Source: Promethearchaeota archaeon (GTDB taxonomy: Archaea > Asgardarchaeota > Lokiarchaeia > Sigynarchaeales > MK-D1). From it: a stretch of DNA of 8,928 nucleotides. This document shows positions 1 to 5,498 of this stretch, piece after piece. The DNA is taken from assembly GCA_016839385.1 (NCBI GenBank), contig JAEOUK010000466.1:1-8928 (forward strand). The letters run 5' to 3'. Positions within the stretch are counted from its first letter, which is position 1. Each line of letters opens with the position of its first letter. Position numbers and translations under genes: made by a program. The notes under the pieces were generated by a model that was given only the letters and a program-made list of their open reading frames with translations, ran no database searches and was not told the origin of the DNA.

Positions 1-170
1 ATTCAATTATAAAAAGGTTCAATTTTGATTATTTAAAATTGAGTTAGGGAAATAGGTTCGATTTTTAACCAAAAACTACGCTAAAAGCCAACTACAGTTA
101 GAGGAAACAAATTTCCGTTGATTTTTACCAACATCAATCATCAATTCTCTTTTCATTCTTAAAAAAAAAG
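1..170. other. Non-coding leader region upstream of hdrA
   Basis: I see no convincing gene here. It contains a perfect 7-base inverted repeat (CAATTTT at 20-26 and AAAATTG at 35-41, 8-base loop). It also has a loose direct repeat of AGGTTC followed by an A/T-rich stretch, starting near 16 and 54. The inverted repeat could be the end of an upstream transcript or an operator, but nothing in the window decides this. Confidence 0.4.
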
Positions 171-188
171 CGAAGAAAAATATTATAA
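171..188 (+). promoter_or_regulatory. BRE/TATA-like promoter of the hdrA-mvhD operon
   Basis: CGAAGAAAA (171-179) followed by ATATTATAA (180-188) resembles an archaeal BRE plus TATA box. Archaeal transcription normally starts about 25 bases downstream of the TATA centre, which would be near 208. That gives a 5' UTR of about 27 bases before the ATG at 235. This is a pattern match only; no start site is known. Confidence 0.5.
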
Positions 189-234
189 GCCCGAAGATGT
201 GAGTTTGAACTAACCAACCAACAATTAAACACTG

Positions 235-2220
235 ATGCGGATTCATATGACAGCGGAAAATGCTGAAAATTTAATTCGTATCGGATCGTTCATTTGTAGG
301 TGCGGTATTAATATCGCTGGTGTACTGGATACAAAGAAACTCGCTGAATATGCTACTAAACTGCCGAACGTGGTTCATGCCACAGATAATATCAGTCTAT
401 GCACCACTTCAGGAGCAGACTTGATTAAACAAGCTGTGGAAGAGCACAAACTAAATCGAATCGTAGTAGCCGCTTGCACGCCAAAAACACATCGTCCCGT
501 CTTTCAGGCGGTTCTGAGGGATGCAGGATTAGATCCGTCCTATCTGGAGTTCGTAAACATCCGAGAACAAGTATCTTTCGTTCATATGAATGAAAAGGAA
601 AAAGCCCAATTTAAAGCCGAAGAACTCATTCGTGCAGGTGTTGCTCGTTGTGTGTTCCACGAACCTATTCCAGAAAAGACCTTCCACGTGGAAAAGAAAG
701 CGCTTGTGATAGGTGGTGGTGTTGGAGGAATGCAAGCATCGCTTGATCTGGCAAATGAAGGATATGAAGTTTATTTAGTCGAAAAACAAGCCACAATCGG
801 TGGAAAGATGGCCATGCTTGACCGAACCTTTCCAACCGATGATTGCAGTATCTGAATCTTAGGTCCCTTGATGTTAGAAGTTAACAGAACTGAAAACATC
901 CATCTCATGACACTTGCGGAAGTGCAAAGTGTTTCCGGATTCGTAGGGAATTTCGAGGTAGAAATACTGCAACATGCGAAATACACTAACCAAGACTGTA
1001 ATGGTTGTGGTGCATGTGTAGACGTATGCCCTGCGTATGCATCCTCGGAGTTTGATCAACAGTTAGGGACTAGGAAAGCAATCTACATTGCATTTGCTCA
1101 AGCAGTGCCGATGATTGCACAGATCGACATGGATAAATGTATTAAATGTGGTCTTTGCGCAGACGTATGCGAACTCAAAGCAGTCAATTTCGACGATACA
1201 GACAAGATAGAGAAACTGAAGATAGGTACGATAATTGTTGCCACAGGTTGGGACGAATTCCGACAGAAGGGATACCTTGGATATGGAAAATATCCAAACG
1301 TCATTACTCAATTGGAATTGGAACGAATCCTCGCTCCGAACGGTCCAACTTTTGGGAATCTTATACGACCATCCGATGGTAAACATCCCCATAAGATCCT
1401 CTTCATCCAATGTGTCGGATCTCGGGATCTCAAAAGGAACAAACACTGTTCCAGTGGAGTATGTTGCCTTATCTCTATCAAGAACACAAAACTGATCAAG
1501 CAGCATGATGCTAACATAGATATAACCGTTGCATTCATAGATATTCGGGCGGGTGGTAAAGCTTACGAGGAGTACTACCTCGAAAGCAGGAAATACGGTG
1601 TCAAATACGTTAAGGCATCCATCCCTCGTATCCAAGAAGATCCCGAAACGCATAATCTCAAGGTATATGTGCATGATATGCTCGAAAACTGTTCGGAACT
1701 GGAAGAACAAGAGTATGATATGGTTGTACTCAGTTCTGCCATGGAACCTGCGCGTGAAATCGAAATACTCAACGAGAAATTGAAACTAGAAAGAACTCCC
1801 GATGGATTCTTCAAAGAATACCACTCACGTCTCAATCCGGTAGATACAAGTACTGTTGGAGTATCGTTAGCAGGTGCAGCCCAAGGTCCCAAATCGATTG
1901 CTGAAACTATCATGCAAGCGAAAGGAGCAGCATCCTCAGCAAACATTATTATGCAGCCTGGAGTGTATACAATGCGTATGGAAAAAGCGATAGTGGATGA
2001 AGTTCGATTCTCGAAATGTGGTATGTGCGTCGAGAATTGTCCATATGGAGCAATAACACTGGAACCAATGGAAAAATACGCAGTCGTCGATGAAGTTAAG
2101 TGCCGTGCATGTGGTTTATGTGCAAGTACTTGTCCAAGTCAAGCGATTACCGTTCGTAACTCTCGTGGTTCCCAATTCAATGCCGTAATCGATAATCTCT
2201 TATATCGAGCGTTGGAGTAA
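235..2220 (+). CDS. hdrA: Selenocysteine-containing heterodisulfide reductase subunit A (HdrA), UGA recoded
   Basis: This is the FAD-binding, electron-bifurcating subunit of cytoplasmic Hdr complexes, about 661 residues, normal for the family. In order: an N-terminal Cys motif FICRCGxNIAG (about residues 20-30); a GGGVGG Rossmann FAD motif (about 157-165); PTDDCSI-U-ILGP with Sec207 in place of the second conserved Cys; inserted ferredoxin clusters at C255/258/261/265 and C302/305/308/312; the HdrA signature CVGSRD (C393) with a downstream CSSGVCC; and a C-terminal ferredoxin with C595/598/602 and C623/626/629/633. F592 occupies the first Cys position of the first C-terminal cluster. The UGA at 853-855 is the only internal stop; the frame is open and family-like on both sides, so read-through as Sec fits better than two genes. 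An in-frame TAA at 226-228 bounds the start. ATG 235 is used, and ATG 247 is equally possible; neither has a clear Shine-Dalgarno. It probably forms an operon with the MvhD gene that follows. Confidence 0.93.
853..855 (+). other. In-frame UGA read as selenocysteine (HdrA Sec207)
   Basis: The TGA follows DCSI and precedes ILGP. In Cys-type HdrA proteins the equivalent segment reads DCxxCIL, so the UGA falls exactly on a conserved Cys codon. HdrA is a known selenoprotein in Methanococcus and has been reported as one in Lokiarchaeota. The downstream fragment has no plausible ATG and RBS of its own: the nearest candidates, TTG 868 and ATG 871, would cut through the conserved motif. Confidence 0.9.
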
Positions 2221-2225
2221 GGAGG
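2221..2225 (+). promoter_or_regulatory. Shine-Dalgarno of mvhD
   Basis: GGAGG directly abuts the hdrA TAA stop and sits 9 bases before ATG 2235. It fixes the mvhD start and indicates translation from a shared transcript with hdrA. Confidence 0.85.
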
Positions 2226-2234
2226 CACACCGAA

Positions 2235-2708
2235 ATGAATCAAGTACAAGAAGAACTACATATTGTAGCCTTTATGTGTTGGAAATGAGGATACGGAGCT
2301 AGCGACATGGCCGGTACCATCCGAGCGCAATACCCGACAACATTACGATCAATATTGGTAAGTTGTAGTGGTCGAGTATCCTCTGATATGGTCATGCGTG
2401 CATTTGGTAAAGGTGCTGATGGTGTAGCAATCATCGGATGATACGAACATGAGTGTAATTATTCCACAGGAGCAAAACATGCTGGAAGAAATGTCAAATA
2501 TCTCCAACAGGTGATGGAATCTGTGGGATTACAGGAAGAACGTCTCTCCATGCACTACTGTTCCGCTGCAGAAGGACAAAAATTTCAGAAAACCATAGCG
2601 GAAATGGCAAAGCAGATCTCTGCTCTTGGACCTTCACCCTTACGGAAACTCGCACCGAACCCAAAACCCGAAACCGATACGAAAAAGGAAAGTAAAAAGA
2701 ATAAATAA
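2235..2708 (+). CDS. mvhD: MvhD/VhuD-type [2Fe-2S] subunit with two selenocysteines
   Basis: Reading TGA 2286-2288 and TGA 2439-2441 as Sec gives a complete 157-residue MvhD-family protein. In methanogens MvhD (VhuD) passes electrons from the [NiFe] hydrogenase or formate dehydrogenase to HdrA through a [2Fe-2S] cluster. Visible hallmarks are FMCWKU (residues 13-18, matching the family FCCNWC), GYGASDMAG, SCSGRV with C44, GADGVAIIGU with Sec69, UxxxxC (C74, matching GCHxGDC), NYSTGA, and the terminal GPSPLR (132-137). About 20 lysine-rich residues follow GPSPLR and look like an unstructured tail. The start is set by GGAGG 9 bases upstream. Two of the four expected cluster-ligand positions are Sec. 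The UGA-broken frame could otherwise be taken for a pseudogene, but conservation across all three segments and Cys-equivalent placement of both UGAs argue strongly against that. Confidence 0.92.
2286..2288 (+). other. In-frame UGA read as selenocysteine (MvhD Sec18)
   Basis: The TGA completes a CxxU motif (C15-W-K-U18) aligned with the CxWC motif near the N terminus of Cys-type MvhD proteins. The GYGASDMAG segment continues in frame immediately after it. Confidence 0.9.
2439..2441 (+). other. In-frame UGA read as selenocysteine (MvhD Sec69)
   Basis: The TGA lies between GADGVAIIG and YEHECNY, at the Cys of the family motif GCHxGDCHY, giving a UX4C pair with C74. The frame continues to the family-typical end. 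Confidence 0.9.
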
Positions 2709-2795
2709 AATCAAAATCGATGTGAATGAAACCTTATCCTAAAGCTTGCGGATAAGTGTGGACAACCTCTTGCGCGGGGTTATCGATTCACGCAC
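2709..2795 (+). ncRNA. Candidate SECIS element in the 3' UTR of hdrA-mvhD
   Basis: Archaeal selenoprotein genes normally carry their SECIS in the 3' UTR, and this segment begins just after the mvhD stop. An outer helix pairs GTGAAT (2722-2727) with ATTCAC (2786-2791). Inside it are two hairpins: CTTATCC (2733-2739) with GGATAAG (2750-2756), loop TAAAGCTTGC, and AACCTC (2764-2769) with GGGGTT (2776-2781), loop TTGCGC. ATGA (2726-2729) lies 11 bases before an apical AAA (2741-2743), with GGA at 2760-2762 on the far side. This resembles the eukaryotic SECIS layout of a UGA/GA core and apical adenines, a likeness reported for Lokiarchaeal and VhuD SECIS elements. AACC at 2730-2733 could instead pair with GGTT at 2778-2781. 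The pairs are seen in the sequence; the SECIS identity is inferred. Confidence 0.7.
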
Positions 2796-2843
2796 TACCC
2801 AATATAGAAAGGAATGACAGAAATCAGAATGTTCTATGTACGC

Positions 2844-2872
2844 AGCCATTTAGTTGGCTTTCTCTCTTTTTT
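2844..2872 (+). terminator. Hairpin plus T-run, end of the hdrA-mvhD transcript
   Basis: AGCCA (2844-2848) pairs with TGGCT (2855-2859) and is followed by a pyrimidine tract ending in T6 (2867-2872). Archaeal termination relies mainly on such T tracts. The position, downstream of the SECIS candidate, would keep that RNA in the message. Confidence 0.55.
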
Positions 2873-2904
2873 CACAGAGCAAACAACATTAAAAACCTAT
2901 TCCA

Positions 2905-2920
2905 GAAAAAATCTTTAAAT
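2905..2920 (+). promoter_or_regulatory. TATA-like promoter of the small zinc-ribbon ORF
   Basis: An A-rich BRE-like stretch is followed by TTTAAAT (2914-2920), about 30 bases before ATG 2950. This predicts a very short 5' UTR. GTGAG lies just before the ATG. Confidence 0.4.
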
Positions 2921-2949
2921 TAGTATTCCACCTCGTTAAGTAGTGAGTA

Positions 2950-3076
2950 ATGGATTTTGAGAAATTCTGGGATCAACCACCTAACACCAAGAAAGAAAAA
3001 TGTTTGTCCTCAATGCGGTAGGAAACTTTTAGACCCCAATCTTGAATACTATGTTTATTGTGGTGAATCCTTATAA
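2950..3076 (+). pseudogene. Small zinc-ribbon protein gene, frameshifted
   Basis: From ATG 2950 the frame reads MDFEKFWDQPPNTKKE and then stops early at a TAG. Shifting by one base in the AAAGAAAAA run (about 2992-3000) continues with a zinc-ribbon knuckle, NVCPQCGRKLL, and ends YVYCGESL at TAA 3074-3076, about 41 residues in all. Tiny proteins ending in two CxxCG knuckles are common in archaea. Here the second knuckle is YxxC, having lost its first Cys. Both defects suggest a decaying gene, although one extra A in a homopolymer could be a sequencing error. A TATA-like box and a GTGAG site lie upstream. The function is unknown. Confidence 0.45.
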
Positions 3077-3092
3077 TTTATTTTTATTCTTG
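3077..3092 (+). terminator. T-rich tract after the zinc-ribbon ORF
   Basis: A T-rich stretch (TTTATTTTTATTCTTG) starts directly after the TAA at 3074-3076. It would suit an archaeal intrinsic terminator but overlaps the end of the convergent minus-strand small ORF. There is no clear hairpin. Confidence 0.3.
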
Positions 3093-3248
3093 TTCGTCAT
3101 CAATCAAAGCTAAAATATGGTGGTGTGAAATGGTGGTAAGGAATTTCACATATGATTCCTTGTTTGAAATGATGGCTATTTCTCGCATAAACTGAATTAA
3201 CTGGTTTGGATCAGGTATTTCAGTAATTATAAGATTTGGATCATTCAA
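3084..3248 (-). CDS. Small hypothetical protein, translationally coupled to the ATP-grasp gene
   Basis: This minus-strand ORF of 54 codons starts at TTG (3248-3246) inside the stop region of the ATP-grasp gene. The four bases TTGA hold both the start and the upstream TGA stop, a typical coupling arrangement. The protein begins MNDPNLIITEIPDPNQ and ends HHHILALIDDEQE, with a middle part (QFMREIAII and SYVKFLTTI) that looks helical. There is no signal peptide and no motif I recognise. An internal ATG at codon 21 would leave 34 residues. Its continuous, protein-like composition and tight junction support it, but it is short. Confidence 0.5.
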   Translation of the reverse strand: MNDPNLIITEIPDPNQLIQFMREIAIISNKESYVKFLTTISHHHILALIDDEQE

Positions 3249-4132
3249 TTATACGTTACCATTTTTCTAATCAAGATATTAGCAATGATTTCACCTGCAT
3301 TTTCAACTCCTCTTGCACCTGGAAAATCATTAAAATCCACTAACCAGTAATTATCGTCTTCAGTGATAAGAAAATCCATTCCAAAAATCGTAATTCCCAA
3401 TTCTTCTGCTATATAGTGGGTAAAGGCTTCAATTTCAGGGGGAGTTTGAACAGTATCTCGATATTTTCGGGATTTGTACGTATCGGGATTCGCATTATGT
3501 GCTTGATATAAAGACTGGCGATTAGACTCTTGTTGAGTAATAACAATATCTCCGAAATTATAACATTTTAATAATATATCTTGTGCCTCTATATACTTTT
3601 CAATATATACTCCACACTTCTTAAAAAAACGGGGAATTTTATCAATTTCGTTATCAGGAATGATATCAACATAATGAACTCCTGTGTGATTCACAGGGTA
3701 CTTTATGACTATAGGAAAATCAGATGATCTCAAATTATTCTGAAGTTGAGATGGATTACGATAAAATCGGGGATTCGGAATGTGAATAGGGATGTTTGGC
3801 TTATCCTTTTTGTAAGATTTAATGAGATTTTGAATTCGTAAGCTTATTGAAATACGATGACGGCAGAGAAGAGTAATTTTGCATGAATTTATCACAGGAT
3901 AATTTTTCCGCTTTAAATGAGCACACAAACAAAAAATATGCTGATGATCCGGAGCAAATAAACAAAAAGGATTCGATGTATGTTTTAATTTTTTATTTAA
4001 CTTCCTCCACGAAATGGAAGGATCCACAACTTCAAATGGAATACGTGAATTATCTAATGTGCCAATTATTTGTTGTTTAGTTGGATGCTCGGGTTGCGAG
4101 GTTACGAAAATGATCAATACAACATTCCTCAT
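3245..4132 (-). CDS. ATP-grasp kinase/ligase, ITPK (inositol phosphate kinase)/RimK-like
   Basis: This is a soluble ATP-grasp protein of 295 residues from ATG 4132; numbering below is from the in-frame TTG at 4153, seven codons earlier. A first beta strand NVVLIIFVTS is followed by a helical N-terminal domain. The ATP-grasp part has FPIVIKYP with the phosphate-binding K151, the hinge VYIEKYIEA (183-190), FGMDFL with D260, and WLVDFND with D273 and N275. The D...DxN metal site followed by FPGARGVENA closely resembles the DINxFPGYxGV end of inositol-1,3,4-trisphosphate 5/6-kinases, and more distantly RimK/LysX ligases. The substrate cannot be read from the sequence. TTG 4153 has a weak AAGGT upstream and is an alternative start. 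A 54-codon ORF overlaps its stop, and the gene is divergent from the FKBP gene. Confidence 0.75.
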   Translation of the reverse strand: MRNVVLIIFVTSQPEHPTKQQIIGTLDNSRIPFEVVDPSISWRKLNKKLKHTSNPFCLFAPDHQHIFCLCAHLKRKNYPVINSCKITLLCRHRISISLRIQNLIKSYKKDKPNIPIHIPNPRFYRNPSQLQNNLRSSDFPIVIKYPVNHTGVHYVDIIPDNEIDKIPRFFKKCGVYIEKYIEAQDILLKCYNFGDIVITQQESNRQSLYQAHNANPDTYKSRKYRDTVQTPPEIEAFTHYIAEELGITIFGMDFLITEDDNYWLVDFNDFPGARGVENAGEIIANILIRKMVTYN

Positions 4133-4190
4133 ATCAAGATTGTAGTGTCGCAATTTTAACCTTGTGGAATAATGACTTTTGAGGAATAAA

Positions 4191-4207
4191 ACGAAAAAAT
4201 CTTTATT
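4191..4207 (+). promoter_or_regulatory. BRE/TATA-like promoter of the FKBP gene
   Basis: ACGAAAAAAT (4191-4200) followed by TTTATT (4202-4207) looks like an archaeal BRE/TATA pair, placed so that transcription would start near 4230, about 22 bases before ATG 4253. It lies in the divergent spacer shared with the minus-strand ATP-grasp gene. A short inverted repeat TCGAT...ATCGA follows it. Confidence 0.5.
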
Positions 4208-4252
4208 CGATGGATTAATCGATCATGCATCAGCTAGTAATCGGTACTAATT

Positions 4253-5329
4253 ATGTCTACGAAAAGCACTACAGAAAAGAAAGAGTCCACTAAAAAGTCG
4301 ACGAAAAAGAAAACTACTACAAAGAAGACGCCTTCTAAAATAGACACCAAGGAAGAAACTGAAAAATCCTCTAAAAAGGGATATATTGGACAAAAAGTAA
4401 AGAAAGGGGATCTAATTAAGTTAGATCTGCTTGGGAAAACTGTACCTACTGCCACGGATAATGCTTCGGTCACATTTCAGGTTTCTAATATGGACGACGC
4501 TAAGAAATTACCTAATTACGATGAGAAAAAATCCCATCTTTATACCCCGGAACTTGTTCTAGTAGGGGAAAAAAACGGAACAGTGTTTGATAAAATCGGG
4601 GATTTACTAGCATCCGAGAAACTGAAGTATGGGGATGAAGAGACAGTAATTTTGGACCCCAAAGATGCCTTCGGTGTGCGAGATACAAAAAACATCGAAA
4701 AAATGTCTTACAAGAAATTCATGGCTGTTATGAATAAAAAACCTCAAGTGAACATGGAATATCATGATCCTAAGACAAATAAACGCGGAACTGTAATTTT
4801 TGTAGATCAAGGTCGTATTCGAGTAGACTTCAACCATCCTTTAGCTGGTAGAAAGGTAGAATACCGAATAAAACCTTTAGAAAGAATTGATAAATTCGAA
4901 GATAAGGTATTTGCATACATTTCCCGTCGTATTCCCGGATTAGAGCAAGAAAGATTCAATATTGATTTTAATAAAGCAGACAATGTTCTAAATATTGGAA
5001 CTCCTGACTTTTTTGGATTACAACAAGGCGTCGGAATGCAAGAATTCTATATTTCGTATGATCTTCAGAATAACTTAGACATTGAAACCGTAAATTTCAT
5101 TCACTCGTATAAGAAACCTCCAACACCAGCACCTCACGACCATGATCATGATCACGACCACGACCACGACCATGATGAGCCTTTACTGGAGAAAGATACG
5201 GAATTAGCTGAAGAGATTTCAAAATCTACTAGCGAAGCCCCAGAAAAAAAATCTACTCCTAAAAAGACTAAGACAAAAACGTCAACAAAATCCAAAAAGA
5301 CCATAAAAAAAACGACTTCTGAAAAATAG
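4253..5329 (+). CDS. SlyD/FKBP26-type peptidyl-prolyl isomerase with basic tails and His-Asp repeat
   Basis: This is a 358-residue FKBP-family prolyl isomerase and chaperone, larger than the usual archaeal long FKBP (about 230). Residues 1-45 are a Lys/Thr/Ser tail with no signal peptide. The FKBP domain runs from about KKGDLIKLDLLGK through VFDKIG and DPKDAFGVRD. The insert-in-flap chaperone domain ends with the SlyD signature DFNHPLAG. A further domain (about 215-290, from VFAYISRRIPG) fits the C-terminal domain of archaeal FKBP26-type proteins. Residues 295-308 are seven consecutive His-Asp pairs, a likely Ni/Zn-binding segment analogous to the SlyD His-rich tail. The last 50 residues are again Lys/Thr/Ser-rich, recalling eukaryotic nucleolar FKBPs that bind nucleic acid. 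It probably acts in the cytoplasm; association with DNA or ribosomes is a guess from charge alone. Confidence 0.85.
   Translation: MSTKSTTEKKESTKKSTKKKTTTKKTPSKIDTKEETEKSSKKGYIGQKVKKGDLIKLDLLGKTVPTATDNASVTFQVSNMDDAKKLPNYDEKKSHLYTPELVLVGEKNGTVFDKIGDLLASEKLKYGDEETVILDPKDAFGVRDTKNIEKMSYKKFMAVMNKKPQVNMEYHDPKTNKRGTVIFVDQGRIRVDFNHPLAGRKVEYRIKPLERIDKFEDKVFAYISRRIPGLEQERFNIDFNKADNVLNIGTPDFFGLQQGVGMQEFYISYDLQNNLDIETVNFIHSYKKPPTPAPHDHDHDHDHDHDHDEPLLEKDTELAEEISKSTSEAPEKKSTPKKTKTKTSTKSKKTIKKTTSEK
5135..5176 (+). repeat. Seven-fold His-Asp codon repeat in the FKBP gene
   Basis: Fourteen codons alternate His (CAC/CAT) and Asp (GAC/GAT) without interruption. The mixed synonymous codons show it is not a simple hexanucleotide expansion, so the amino-acid pattern is probably maintained by selection. 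A role in metal binding is likely. Confidence 0.9.
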
Positions 5330-5379
5330 TCGTTTGTAGAATTTGTGTCGGTCACAACTACTACTTCTTTTTCATTTTT
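5310..5379 (+). terminator. Hairpin and T tracts ending the FKBP transcript
   Basis: AAACGACT (5310-5317) pairs with AGTCGTTT (5328-5335), an 8-base stem that spans the TAG stop. It is followed by T-rich runs with T5 at 5368-5372 and 5375-5379. The T tracts are what archaeal RNA polymerase mostly needs; the hairpin may only protect the 3' end. Confidence 0.5.
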
Positions 5380-5459
5380 CTCTTCAATTCTCATCTATAT
5401 TCTGATATAATTAACCAAATGCATTTAGCAATAGGATCGTGACTTTTCCCTAACAATTT

Positions 5460-5470
5460 AGAATATTTAA
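5460..5470 (+). promoter_or_regulatory. TATA-like box of the secreted-protein gene
   Basis: AGAATATTTAA lies about 30 bases before the TTG start, which would give a short leader. A second candidate, the TGATATAAT region (about 5403-5411), lies further upstream and would give a longer one. Confidence 0.4.
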
Positions 5471-5484
5471 GAATTTGAAAAATG

Positions 5485-5491
5485 AAGGTGA
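5485..5491 (+). promoter_or_regulatory. Shine-Dalgarno deciding a TTG start
   Basis: AAGGTGA matches the archaeal anti-Shine-Dalgarno well and is 7 bases before TTG 5499. The ATG at 5482 is out of frame and meets TGA after six codons, so the TTG is the start. Confidence 0.8.
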
Positions 5492-5498
5492 CTTTTCA

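Larger units (their letters stand above)
5439..5497 (+). repeat. Direct repeat GTGACTTTTC before the secreted-protein gene
   Basis: The ten bases GTGACTTTTC occur at 5439-5448 and again at 5488-5497, 49 bases apart. The second copy overlaps the ribosome-binding site and ends just before the TTG start. It could be an operator or chance. Confidence 0.4.

Noticed and set aside
1063..1710. 215-codon minus-strand ORF inside hdrA, and other ORFs antisense or out of frame to hdrA
   Set aside because: They lie fully within conserved HdrA coding sequence in other frames and have no family features of their own.
235..2220. Two separate genes or a nonsense-mutated hdrA pseudogene split at 853
   Set aside because: Both halves retain full HdrA motifs in the same frame, the TGA sits exactly on a known Sec/Cys position, and the next gene has two more Cys-equivalent TGAs, a coincidence unlikely for random nonsense mutations.
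2235..2708. Use of a code in which UGA means Trp throughout
   Set aside because: Trp is encoded by TGG in these genes, other genes are not interrupted by TGA, the ATP-grasp gene ends in TGA, and the three internal UGAs all fall on family Cys positions.
2813..2914. Small plus-strand ORF of about 33 codons beginning MTEIRMFYV
   Set aside because: It runs through the proposed terminator hairpin and T-run, its purine-rich stretch is too close to the ATG, and the peptide has no recognisable features.
3883..4080. 65-codon plus-strand ORF antisense to the ATP-grasp gene
   Set aside because: It is a shadow of the N-terminal part of the ATP-grasp gene with no promoter or RBS and no recognisable motif.
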